Shown in pieces: positions 1 to 7,828 of a DNA stretch of 41,745 nucleotides. The stretch comes from Candidatus Bathyarchaeia archaeon. Its GTDB lineage: Archaea > Thermoproteota > Bathyarchaeia > 40CM-2-53-6 > DTGE01. A program made the position numbers and the translations under genes. The notes under the pieces are model-generated. The model saw nothing but the letters and a program-made list of their open reading frames with translations. It did no database searches and had not been told where the DNA came from. Position 1 is the first letter of the stretch; every line of letters starts with the position of its first letter. The DNA is taken from the NCBI GenBank assembly GCA_038852285.1, contig JAWCKG010000017.1:1-41745 (forward strand). The letters run 5' to 3'.

Positions 1-213
1 GTCCATAGGCCCAAACAAGGTGGTTGGAAGACCTTTAATCCTTGAGAGGCCTGTGCTATAGGCTATGATTAAATCTGCTCCACCTATCTCAGCGCACTTA
101 GCTACGAGACCCACACTGCATCCAGCGCCTAGAATCGGCTTACCCAGCTTAACGGTTTTCCACAGCCTCTCTAAGACCTCTTTTCTGCTAAACCTTCTCC
201 CCAAGCCTACCAC
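1..213 (-). CDS. PEP-hydrolase-like TIM-barrel protein (N-terminal part only)
   Basis: Partial gene read on the minus strand; 71 codons are visible before the window edge cuts it. After a short lead-in containing RKEVLERL it reads GKPILGAGCSVGLVAKCAE and then IGGADLIIAYSTG, which matches the N-terminus of the phosphoenolpyruvate-hydrolase-like TIM-barrel family, proteins of poorly known function found in bacteria and archaea. The frame is closed by TAG at 229-231. The first usable start is GTG at 213; TTG at 204 is the alternative. A TATA-like CTTTATATGA (254-263 on the + strand) sits about 45 bases upstream, giving a short leader. The family call is good; the exact reaction is unknown. Confidence 0.6.
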   Translation of the reverse strand, partial: MVGLGRRFSRKEVLERLWKTVKLGKPILGAGCSVGLVAKCAEIGGADLIIAYSTGLSRIKGLPTTLFGPMD

Positions 214-622
214 ACCAATAACCGTTATCTAGGCTCTCCTGAAGTGAGAGCTCTCTTTATATGAGGCTTTTGCGAAATCTTTTCCTCATAATGATTTTGA
301 AAGGGATTTAAATCATTGTAAGGCTTTACCGCTAAAATAAATGTGAAAGCCTTACCGGGGGATGGTTGAGGCTCATGTAGGAATGGGCTAATCTACTTAG
401 AAAGCCTTTTAACCCAACGGGTTTTGTCGAAATCATTGTAATTAGCGGTAGATCTCGATCGTTCTCAGAACATTCTTTTGAGAACAGTAACGAGCAGATT
501 AACGGTTCATAGGTCGAGCACCTACGATATAAACTCCTGATAATTTTTATATATCAAGATAGCGGACACTTTTATACGGACGCGTATTTGTAGGGCGGTC
601 TGAAAAAAGAGGTTTGGAAGAA
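214..622. other. Intergenic region with paired repeats
   Basis: No credible gene is seen between the divergent genes on each side. The stretch holds TATA-like boxes for both (254-263 minus; 544-554 and 570-580 plus) and a set of short repeats. There is a 10-base inverted repeat GTAAGGCTTT (318-327) / AAAGCCTTAC (346-355), a direct repeat AATCATTGTA (311-320 and 431-440), and an inverted pair TACCGCTAA (327-335) / TTAGCGGTA (442-450). Confidence 0.5.
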
Positions 623-2032
623 TTGCCTCATCTCAAAAAAGCACTCATATTGTTAATGATGCTTTCCATTTCAAGTTGGAATATTTACGTTGCCAGCGCT
701 GCACCCAGTGGGACCATCGACCCACCCGTCGGGGAAGTCGATCCTAACGTGTTGGAGCTGGGTGATGATGAGTGGGTTATCGTAACGTTCAAGAATTCAG
801 CGGGAGCGTCTCTAACTGATGTTGCGAGCACGATTCAATACATCACTCTTGCGGCCGCGGATCTTAACCCGACTCGCGCACAGATCGATTTAACTGCTTC
901 ATGGGAGATATACTCGCCAGATAACTTAGTTATTCCTAGAGCAAGCGGCACTGTCATGGGTTCTGTGGATTTAAACGCCATCTACTCACCCTACTCTACT
1001 ACCGATCTCATCTACCTATACACTTGGGAGCTTGGGTCTCCCAGCGGCACCTTGTCTGCTTACACAGATCCTAATCAATTTGCCAGCGGGCTTAAAGTTT
1101 TAAGGCCCCAGGAAATTCTAAAGTTAAAAGTTACCATAAAATGCCAAAAAGTGGTTGGCGACTCTATATTCTGGTTCTTCTTTAAGGCTACTGAAGCTCA
1201 TTACACGGCGGGAAACTACCCAACGGACATCAATAGCATCGATGCCCAGAATAGAATGAACCTCTACTATTCGAAGCTTCCAGGTCCAGATCAAACAAAA
1301 TACTGGCTACCTTTGCACAACAGCTACGACCCTTACGATGCGGATATCGGAACCGGCCACAACTTCGAACAACACTCCTGGACTAGGGGTTCAACGATAC
1401 ACGCGTTTGCGAAAGCGAATAAACTAGCCCACCAGAAGCCTAAAGAGGACCCGGAAGACCCACAAGGCCCATATTCTTTCCATATATGCGGCATAAAATT
1501 TGATGATTCTAACAGGAACGGATTATATGATGCAGAAATCGAGAAGGGAATCAACGACGTTACAGTTATACTGCTAGGCCCTGACCAAAAAACACTGGCA
1601 GAGGAATATTACCCAGGGATGTTCGAGTATCCTCCGCCAGAGGGAAATCCTCTTCTAACCGGTGAGAACATGCTCAGGGGAAGCTACTGCTTCAATCTGG
1701 AAAATGTGGATCCAAAAGGCGGCATCGATAAACAAGGGACCTACGAATTCTGGGTTAAAATAGAGGAGCCCACTGGAAGAGAGGCGACTACCCCAACGTT
1801 GATAGGACCCATAATCTTGAAAGCCAGCCCTGAAGGTCCTCGAGAAAAACTTGACATCCATTTCGGTAATTCACCGCCAACTACACGGCCACCAATTATG
1901 CCAAGCAACCCCGTAGGGGGCATTATCACATCGGTGAATAAGCTCGCCATTATAGCACCATATCTTGTCTTAGTGGGGCTGGCTGGGGCTCTCTCCACAC
2001 TCACCATAGTGAGGCGAAGACGCAAAGCCTAG
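623..2032 (+). CDS. Secreted, C-terminally membrane-anchored SdrD-like protein
   Basis: A surface protein. It begins with a basic start and hydrophobic signal peptide (LKKALILLMMLSISS, cleavage probably after ASA) and ends with a hydrophobic span of about 20 residues followed by RRRRKA, a typical stop-transfer anchor. Around residues 290-320 the string DSNRNGLYDAEIEKGI resembles the calcium-binding repeat of SdrD B-like/Cna-B domains (DxNxNGxxDxxE). The region before it is beta-rich and unassigned. Two TTG starts are possible, at 614 and 623. GAGGT at 609-613 abuts the first but lies nine bases from the second, so 623 is chosen. The gene stands alone, with TATA-like sequences at 544-554 and 570-580. 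Likely an exposed adhesin or cell-wall protein; ligand unknown. Confidence 0.7.
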   Translation: MPHLKKALILLMMLSISSWNIYVASAAPSGTIDPPVGEVDPNVLELGDDEWVIVTFKNSAGASLTDVASTIQYITLAAADLNPTRAQIDLTASWEIYSPDNLVIPRASGTVMGSVDLNAIYSPYSTTDLIYLYTWELGSPSGTLSAYTDPNQFASGLKVLRPQEILKLKVTIKCQKVVGDSIFWFFFKATEAHYTAGNYPTDINSIDAQNRMNLYYSKLPGPDQTKYWLPLHNSYDPYDADIGTGHNFEQHSWTRGSTIHAFAKANKLAHQKPKEDPEDPQGPYSFHICGIKFDDSNRNGLYDAEIEKGINDVTVILLGPDQKTLAEEYYPGMFEYPPPEGNPLLTGENMLRGSYCFNLENVDPKGGIDKQGTYEFWVKIEEPTGREATTPTLIGPIILKASPEGPREKLDIHFGNSPPTTRPPIMPSNPVGGIITSVNKLAIIAPYLVLVGLAGALSTLTIVRRRRKA

Positions 2033-2326
2033 CAAACTCCCCTTTTCTTTATTTAGCGTAACCACTTCATCGCAAATAGGGTTCATGACGATTTGTTAGG
2101 AAAGGATTTAATCAACCTCGTTCATATGACACAACACAATTTTTGAGTCGCCTAAAAAATTTGATGGAGTTGTATAGCATGCTACGCTTTCGTTCAATTC
2201 CTTAGCGAAAATTTAGAATTTGATATTCTTCGCTTAATCAGAAGCATTATTCTAGCGCCAAGTTTTAGGTATTCGCAGGATAGATGGATTGAGAAGCATG
2301 AGAGGCCCGTCGCCTTGCTTAGCTCG
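2033..2326. other. Intergenic, nothing recognised
   Basis: AT-rich stretch after the surface-protein gene. No open frame with a plausible start, no tRNA and no strong repeat was seen. Together with the pseudogene that follows it forms a decayed-looking gap of about 1 kb. Confidence 0.4.
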
Positions 2327-2606
2327 TTAAAATTTCCCTACATTAAATAAGGGCCTTATGGCTCTTGAAGCAACGAATATGATTACACAAACGATTACAG
2401 CCCAAATGATGATGCCGGCGACTAAATTTATCGGTCAACCTTCCACGAGAAGTATTGGGGAGCCACCACCATCCGGACAAGCCACACGAACGAGCACCCG
2501 AAAAGGGCCGTCCCCACCAATATCTCAGGCGTGTTTGGAATTAGACCCGTCAACAGGATAATTATCAGTCCGCCGATAATCGCGGAAACCAGAATCTTTA
2601 ACTTAT
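2327..2606 (-). pseudogene. Frameshifted small membrane-protein gene
   Basis: Read on the minus strand, two adjoining frames join into one small hydrophobic protein. Frame 1 (2601 down to 2428) has a membrane helix (VSAIIGGLIIILLTGLI), then PNTPEILVG and VRMVVAPQYFSWKVD, then stops. Frame 2 (about 2425 down to 2327), offset by one missing or two extra bases, continues with NLVAGIIIWAVIVCVIIF and stops at GKF. Frame 1 has no start codon: a ribosome-site-like GGTGA sits where expected (2608-2612), but the codon that should be ATG reads ATA or AAT. The simplest reading is a gene of about 90 codons broken by loss of its start and a frameshift near 2430. I recall similar small archaeal membrane proteins but cannot name a family. 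Sequencing error could explain one lesion but hardly both. Confidence 0.5.
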
Positions 2607-3079
2607 TTCACCAATATTCTACAGTTAAGCCGTTGTAAAAAGGACTAGTGCAGATCGATTTCTAAGCCTAGGCCTAGAATGGTTTACTATGAACCTTATT
2701 CTTCCTCTTAGAGAGCCAATAAAGCTTTCCTCAATGGGATGTCAGATCCTCGAATACGTCATCGTAATTTATGGAAGTTGGGGACGTTAAATCAAAGTCT
2801 AGAATGAATAAAGCGGAAGTATTCCAGATATATTCCGATAAGATACAGATAAGAGCTGACGTTTTTAATTTAGAAATAGTTTAGGATTGGTCTTGGAAGA
2901 TTGTAATTTAAATTTCGCGTAGCATTGTTGAAGCGAAACCACTACCGTCAAGACGTATTGTGATGCTCAAAGGACGTATGATGGATTTGACCCCCGTCCC
3001 CGTTGGTCGTAACGTTCTCGCTAATATCGTGGATGGAAATAATTATTAGCGTTTCATACGTGCTAGTCTGTGACGAGTG
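2607..3079. other. Intergenic, nothing recognised
   Basis: No open frame, RNA gene or strong repeat was identified between the broken membrane-protein gene and the DapA-family gene. It presumably includes the promoter of the latter, but no convincing TATA box could be chosen. Confidence 0.35.
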
Positions 3080-3988
3080 ATGAGCAGAATTAAACTCGAT
3101 GGCATTTTTGTCCCTCACATAACGCCATTCAATGAAAGAGAGGAGCTCGATGAAGAGGCGCTTCGGCGATGCGTCAGGTTTTGGATGCAGGGTGAAGTTT
3201 CCGGCTTAGTGTCATGTGGCAGTAACGGTGAGGCTCCTTATCTTTCACGGGATGAGCGTCGGCGCGTTGTTAGTGTCGTGTTAGATGAAGTCGATGGGCA
3301 GACTCCAGTCATCGCGGGGACAGGCAGTATAAGCACACGCGAAACGATTCAGCTCACACGGGACGCGAAGGATCTTGGAGTAGACGCCGCCCTCGTCGTT
3401 ACACCCTTCTATTTCACACCCTCCAACAGAGAGCTCTATGAGCATTATCGAGCTATCTTGGAGGCGGTTGACCTACCCATCATTCTTTACAGTGTTCCTA
3501 AATTTACATCATTCCACCTCGATCTATCGGTAATTGTCCGCCTTGCGTCTGAATACGAAAACGTCGTGGGAGTAAAGGATAGCGGAGATAACATTGGAAG
3601 GATAACGAGTACCATTAGAATGGTCAGCGACAAAATTTCTGTACTAGCGGGGACAACTGACGTCACACTTCCAACTTTGATGCAAGGAGGAAGGGGGGCG
3701 GTCATCGCCATAGCGAACATATTTCCCAAGACATGCAGCGATCTTTACAAGGCCTATAAACAGGGTGACTACGAACAAGCAAGCAGGCTACAACACTACC
3801 TCTCCCATTACAATGATGTGCTCATCAAGCGGTACAATCAACTCGCCGCCCTCAAAGAAGCATTAAACCTCAACGGATTACCTGCCGGCTACCCTAGAAA
3901 ACCCACATTACCATTAACAAGAGAGGAAAAAAGAGAGCTGAAAAAAATGTTAAAACCCGTAAAAGGCTTCCCGTATGAACACGTCTAA
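3080..3988 (+). CDS. DapA/NanA-family class I aldolase
   Basis: A TIM-barrel lyase of the dihydrodipicolinate synthase/N-acetylneuraminate lyase family, which joins pyruvate to, or releases it from, an aldehyde through a lysine Schiff base. The N-terminal GSNGEAPYLS corresponds to the family's GTTGE substrate loop, ILYSVP carries the conserved tyrosine, and GVKDSGDN carries the Schiff-base lysine about 165 residues in. The length of about 302 residues is normal. GTG at 3077 and ATG at 3080 are adjacent; ATG is preferred. No lysine-pathway gene is nearby, so DapA itself is not favoured. A 2-keto-3-deoxy sugar-acid aldolase or related lyase is equally possible. Family confident, substrate not. 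Confidence 0.8.
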   Translation: MSRIKLDGIFVPHITPFNEREELDEEALRRCVRFWMQGEVSGLVSCGSNGEAPYLSRDERRRVVSVVLDEVDGQTPVIAGTGSISTRETIQLTRDAKDLGVDAALVVTPFYFTPSNRELYEHYRAILEAVDLPIILYSVPKFTSFHLDLSVIVRLASEYENVVGVKDSGDNIGRITSTIRMVSDKISVLAGTTDVTLPTLMQGGRGAVIAIANIFPKTCSDLYKAYKQGDYEQASRLQHYLSHYNDVLIKRYNQLAALKEALNLNGLPAGYPRKPTLPLTREEKRELKKMLKPVKGFPYEHV

Positions 3989-4237
3989 CCATCCTACTCC
4001 TAACCCTAACTAACCCGCGAACTTCTACAATTGATCATTAGAGTTAACGTGAAAACGTAGCATTCTCGGAAAGAACATAGATGTGAAAATTACCAGAGAT
4101 TAAATTAGATTTTATTGAAGAAGAAAACATTCAATCTTAGCCAGTAATCCGCGAAAAGAAAACCCGTAACGCCTACCCTCTCTGGGAACTCAAAACAAGA
4201 TTTACTGTAAGAAAATAGACTCCACGATGGTTTTTGA
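3989..4237. other. Intergenic gap before tRNA-Ala
   Basis: Holds the end of the aldolase transcript and, from the other side, the region downstream of the minus-strand tRNA gene. No gene or clear hairpin seen. Confidence 0.35.
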
Positions 4238-4337
4238 TGGTGGACCGGGCGGGATTTGAACCCGCGGCCTCTCGGATGCGAGCCGAGCGTTTATACCGTT
4301 TTCCTACAGCGTTCATACCAGGCTGAACTACCGGCCC
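4238..4337 (-). tRNA. tRNA-Ala(CGC) with a 22-base intron near position 26/27
   Basis: The minus strand folds into a complete tRNA. The acceptor is GGGCCGG/CCGGTCC, with the G3-U70 pair that marks alanine tRNAs. The D stem is GTTC/GAAC, the anticodon arm CTCGG-CTCGCAT-CCGAG gives anticodon CGC, and the T arm is GCGGG-TTCAAAT-CCCGC. The discriminator is A and CCA is encoded at 4240-4238. Between the D stem and the anticodon stem there are 22 extra bases (about 4288-4309); removing them leaves a standard 75-base body. The ends are ambiguous because AACGCT repeats at both junctions. This is not the usual 37/38 site, so splicing would need the broad-specificity archaeal endonuclease. I could not draw a clean bulge-helix-bulge by eye. 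Confidence 0.85.
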
Positions 4338-4591
4338 ACATCTATTGCCATCGTCCATCTATCGACCCGTTCGCCGCCGTTCAAGGTATCTTCCCTAACC
4401 AGTATAAATATTTGCCTGACATCTTTGAGAAAAAACGTGTTCTACAACCTATCTTAACAGTAAAATTATCAGACGTTCACGAATTAAAAATAGCGCGTGA
4501 AGACGTAGGTTTCGTTTAAGCTTAGCCTTGGAATCGTAATGGCCTAAACCTTATAGCCTTTTCCGACGTAGGGTAGTGTTGTGGCTTGTTG

Positions 4592-5293
4592 ATGTTTTTC
4601 GGTTCAAATTCGGTAGATTACGTAGCTGAAAGATTTCGAATGGTTGAGCGCTACATTAGGATGGGGTATGTGAGGGCTGGTTGGATGGAGAGGGCGTTGA
4701 AGAAGGTGCCTAGGGAGCTTTTTATGCCTCGGGAGTTGAAGCGTTACGCTTATGAGGATGAGCCTTACCCCATTCCAGGAGATGGGAGACAGACGATTTC
4801 AGCCCCTTACACCTACGCGCTGTTTTATGAGCCTTTGGAGTTGAAGAGGGGAGATCGGTTCTTGGAGGTGGGAATGGGGTCGGGTTACGGGGCCGCCTTA
4901 GCCTACGAGGTGGTTGGCGAGGAGGGACTGGTTGTAACCGTTGAGATAAATGAGGAAACCTACAGGTTCGGTAAGGAGAATCTTATCAGAGCCGGCTATG
5001 GAAAGGTGGTTACCGTTCTCGGCGATGGCTCTAAGGGGTATCCTCCACTAGCCCCATACGATAAGATTTGCGTGACAGCGGCTTGCCCGAAGATTCCTGA
5101 GCCTTTACGCTTACAGCTTAAGGCCCCAGGCAGATTAGTGGCCCCGGTCGGGCCTTTAAACCGATGGCTGGGCCAGGACCTAACACTTATGATGAAGAGT
5201 GGGGATGGTGGGATCTCTGTGAAGAAGCTCAGCAAGGTAATTTACGTTCCACTGCAAGGGGAGTTCGGATGGTCGAAGTTGAGTCAAAGCTAG
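4592..5293 (+). CDS. pcm: Protein-L-isoaspartate O-methyltransferase
   Basis: Repairs aged proteins by S-adenosylmethionine-dependent methylation of isoaspartyl residues. The family signature is clear: RQTISAPYTYA near residue 60, methyltransferase motif I LEVGMGSGYG near residue 90, the acidic end of the next strand (VVTVEINEE), and the C-terminal GRLVAPVGP loop. The length of about 233 residues is normal. Two TTG codons at 4586 and 4589 precede ATG 4592; ATG is preferred and no strong ribosome site separates them. The gene lies just upstream of the sugar-isomerase-like gene, which has its own TATA box and so is probably transcribed separately. Confidence 0.88.
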   Translation: MFFGSNSVDYVAERFRMVERYIRMGYVRAGWMERALKKVPRELFMPRELKRYAYEDEPYPIPGDGRQTISAPYTYALFYEPLELKRGDRFLEVGMGSGYGAALAYEVVGEEGLVVTVEINEETYRFGKENLIRAGYGKVVTVLGDGSKGYPPLAPYDKICVTAACPKIPEPLRLQLKAPGRLVAPVGPLNRWLGQDLTLMMKSGDGGISVKKLSKVIYVPLQGEFGWSKLSQS

Positions 5294-5296
5294 AAA

Positions 5297-5310
5297 AAAC
5301 CTATTTAAAC
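5297..5310 (+). promoter_or_regulatory. TATA box for a leaderless transcript
   Basis: AACCTATTTAAACC lies 25-30 bases ahead of the GTG at 5333, the spacing expected for an archaeal promoter whose transcript starts at or next to the start codon. No ribosome site is present, which fits a leaderless mRNA. Confidence 0.5.
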
Positions 5311-5332
5311 CTTAAAACACGTAGTTTTATAT

Positions 5333-6202
5333 GTGGCAGATATGCAGCTGGCGTTTGAAACTGGAAGCCTAGCTACGGCTGGGTTTTCGGTGGAGGACTA
5401 TTTAAAGGTGGCTTCGAATCTAGGCTTCAAATATGTGGAGTTTTGGATTGACAGGGGCAACCTCTGGCCCTACACGGCCGGCGAAAAAGAGAAGAATCGG
5501 GTGAGAGAGCTTTTATCCAGCTTCGGCCTAGAGGTCGTGTCCACCTGTCCTATACCATTCTCAGCTGAGCGATGGGAGAAGTTTGAGTTTGAGTTTAACC
5601 TAGCTCACCCTGTCAAGGAGGAGAGGAAGAAAGCCATCGAGTTCATAAAGGACTCCGTAAACCTAACCAGAGAGCTGGGAGGTTGCGTGATGATCACCCT
5701 TCCAGGGAAGGTTGAGCAACCTAGCTTCATGGAGTCTCAGACCTCCTACCGAAGATATTTCGAGCAAGCCGTGGAAAGCCTAAAGGAATGCGCTCAACTC
5801 GCCAGGGATGCTGGAGTAACATTGGGCGTGGAAAACGCTGTGGTTGGAAACTTTATCGATCTACCCGAGGAGATGCTGAGACTCTTAGAAGCCGTTGGCT
5901 CCGAGTATGTGAAGGCTTACCTAGACGTGGCTAACGCCAACGTTTACCATCCACCGTTAGAATACATCCACGCCTTAAGGGGCTGGCTGGCCAATTGTAT
6001 GCATATAACGGACAACGATGGAAGCCATGCACATCACCTACCCATCGGCATGGGAACCATCGACTTCAAAACAATCCTGAGGGAGTTGAAAGCCACCGGT
6101 TGGGACGGGTACCTGATCCCAGAGATCTTCTACAATCAAGACCCAGTAGGTGGAGTAAAACAATCCAAAGATAAACTTCAAGAATTGATCGAAAAACTCT
6201 AA
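5333..6202 (+). CDS. Xylose-isomerase-like TIM-barrel sugar epimerase/isomerase
   Basis: Member of the xylose isomerase-like/AP-endonuclease-2 TIM-barrel superfamily, metal enzymes that isomerise or epimerise sugars, sugar phosphates or inositols. The metal-site pattern is visible: GVENAV (Glu near residue 164), AYLDVANANVYH (Asp near 197), MHITDNDGSHAHHLPIGMG (His/Asp near 225-235) and LIPEIF (Glu near 263). The length of 289 residues is typical. The start is GTG 5333, about 27 bases after a TATA box; ATG 5342 would suit a short-leader form. Distinguishing an isomerase from endonuclease IV rests on the missing endonuclease motifs and is moderately sure. Substrate unknown. Confidence 0.72.
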   Translation: MADMQLAFETGSLATAGFSVEDYLKVASNLGFKYVEFWIDRGNLWPYTAGEKEKNRVRELLSSFGLEVVSTCPIPFSAERWEKFEFEFNLAHPVKEERKKAIEFIKDSVNLTRELGGCVMITLPGKVEQPSFMESQTSYRRYFEQAVESLKECAQLARDAGVTLGVENAVVGNFIDLPEEMLRLLEAVGSEYVKAYLDVANANVYHPPLEYIHALRGWLANCMHITDNDGSHAHHLPIGMGTIDFKTILRELKATGWDGYLIPEIFYNQDPVGGVKQSKDKLQELIEKL

Positions 6203-6449
6203 AGGCTCCTGTAAATGGGAAAAGCCGCGACCAAGATTCTGTCCAAAATCGTCACGTTAAATAAACCTACCCCTATTTTTAACCCAAAATTAAAAACATC
6301 TCCTTAAATCCGGAAGACGATGCGGGAAAAATTTTCGTCGATCAGCGGATGTCGAATCGTCTTCCACGGACCACAAAATTAAAAGCCACGGCTGGATTGA
6401 AAAGGGAAGAAAAAGAGCTAAATAAGACTCGTTAAAACGATAAATATGT
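6203..6449. other. Intergenic gap before tRNA-Ile
   Basis: AT-rich spacer containing the end of the isomerase transcript and the promoter side of the tRNA gene. Nothing else recognised. Confidence 0.35.
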
Positions 6450-6563
6450 GGGCCGGTAGCTCAGCTTGGTTAAGCGAAGCCAAATGGCGAGGCGCTGAAG
6501 AGCGTTCGGCTGATAACCTCCGCTGAAACCGAAAGGTCATGGGTTCAAATCCCACCCGGCCCA
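6450..6563 (+). tRNA. tRNA-Ile(GAT) with two apparent introns
   Basis: The acceptor is GGGCCGG/CCGGCCC, the D-stem 5' strand is GCTC, the anticodon loop is CTGATAA (anticodon GAT) and the T loop is TTCAAAT. The gene is 114 bases, but a normal body needs about 75. Two inserts account for the rest. About 27 bases sit in the D loop between GGTTA (ending 6472) and GAGC (starting about 6500). Twelve bases sit just after the anticodon, compatible with the canonical 37/38 site, between CTGATA and ACCGAA. Removing both restores a GCTC/GAGC D stem and a TTCGG/CCGAA anticodon stem. Exact junctions slide because of short repeats. No CCA is encoded, unlike the other two tRNA genes here. The T stem has one A-C mismatch at its base. 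Confidence 0.82.
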
Positions 6564-6919
6564 TCAAATTGCAGTCGAATCGGGAAGACCCCAACATCCG
6601 GGAAGAACGTACCCTACTGCTTGAAGATGTTTTTCGCTGATTTATAGGGTTCCTCGTGAAATACCTTAGGGCTATTCTCAGAGTTGAGTCTAGTTTAGAA
6701 AACTTTAGCTCCAAGTTCGCGTTCACGCTGGTCTACATTCCTTATTTTCTTTTCTGAGGCATGCTTACATTCTACTTAGTTAAATGTGTAAGGATGCGTT
6801 TTCACCAGAATATTGCAATAGAAAGCCATATGGATTGATCTATCACTACAAGAACCTTCACGTAAATTTTCTAAAAACTTATAAATGAAATGATCAACTT
6901 ATATTATCGAGGACGAAGA
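6564..6919. other. Intergenic, with the promoter of the lysine-rich microgene
   Basis: No gene recognised. The 3' end holds a TATA-like CTTATAAAT (6878-6886) correctly spaced for transcription of the small open frame at 6920. Confidence 0.4.
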
Positions 6920-6973
6920 ATGGCTAAGAAAAAGAAAGCTTCAAAGAAAAAAGGCTCAAAGAAAAAGTGCTAG
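6920..6973 (+). CDS. 17-residue lysine-rich microprotein (candidate)
   Basis: A tiny open frame, MAKKKKASKKKGSKKKC, with lysine at 10 of 17 positions and one terminal cysteine. It is too short for normal gene finding but has signals a chance frame would rarely have: a TATA-like CTTATAAAT at 6878-6886, and GAGGA at 6909-6913 six bases before the ATG. Very basic tails like this bind nucleic acids or acidic surfaces in many proteins, but no function can be claimed. It stands alone in about 1.3 kb of otherwise empty DNA. A fragment of a longer basic protein is the main alternative, though no coding continuation is seen on either side. Confidence 0.45.
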   Translation: MAKKKKASKKKGSKKKC

Positions 6974-7828
6974 AGCCAACTTGACTACCTTAAGGCTCGC
7001 TGAATTGAATTACATTAGCGGAGCATCCCGCATCAATTTTTCAAATAGGCCTATCGAGGTTAAACTCTTAGAAGAATAATTTTTTCTTCCCAAGGAGGTT
7101 GGATAGATTTCTTAAAAGAGATCTCGTTACCTTCCTGAAGTAATCTGGTTTTCATATCCGCTGATAGGGATGAGGGGATCGACTTATTGATGGACTATTC
7201 ATTCGCCGTACGTTGGACGCTGAGAAGCCTAAGAGAGGCGAAAGCAGGGTACAGTGCGGGAAGAGGGTAGAAGAAGAAAGCCTCAGACCCTCTTCAACGA
7301 TTATCTCTTTCTTCCCCCATACTTCTTTATATTAGAACATGACGGCACACCGAAACCGCGATGAGGGGTATGATTGAGAGGGTATGCCCGTGTGTGTCTG
7401 TAACCGCGCCTCAACTCATTAACTGCTTTTCCAAGGCTTTGCAAAATTTGAGCAATACCCCCTAAAGACCGCTAGTATCCTTTCCTTAGCCTTAACTTAT
7501 TCTTAAAGATGCGAGAGGCAACTATTAGCTGACCATATAAATCGCTTATGCAACGTTACGCAACCGAGGTTTAGCAACCATGAAACGGTGTAACGTCAAC
7601 TATTAAAGATGTCGTTTTACGACCTGACCTACACTAAAATAATCCATTCAACCGTTCTGACTTAATGGTTCTTAAGTTACCTAAGCTTGGTCAGGCTCAT
7701 TGAAGCGATGTAAAATCGAAAAATAATTGATGCCGGGATTCTTGCGTACACTCAAGATGAGCTCACAGTTTCACGGGGGTTCATAGCGGAGGAAGGTATG
7801 TTAAGCTTGTTCTAGACTTAAATTTTGA
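6974..7828. other. 855-base gap, nothing recognised
   Basis: No open frame with family resemblance, tRNA or clear hairpin was seen. Short frames exist (one of 26 codons from about 7190) but lack promoter, ribosome site or familiar motifs. The stretch may be decayed or may encode an RNA that cannot be recognised by eye. Confidence 0.35.

Noticed and set aside
318-355. Insertion-sequence terminal repeat
   Set aside because: The inverted repeat spans only 38 bases with no transposase or target duplication; treated as local structure.
2358-2561. Plus-strand open frame of 67 codons
   Set aside because: Low-complexity, no family resemblance, and it lies antisense to the broken membrane-protein gene, whose text is far more protein-like.
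4256-4519. Open frame of 87 codons over the tRNA-Ala gene
   Set aside because: Its first part is the antisense of the tRNA; the rest has no motif, promoter or ribosome site.
7180-7275. 26-codon open frame in the 7-kb gap
   Set aside because: No promoter, ribosome site or recognisable composition.
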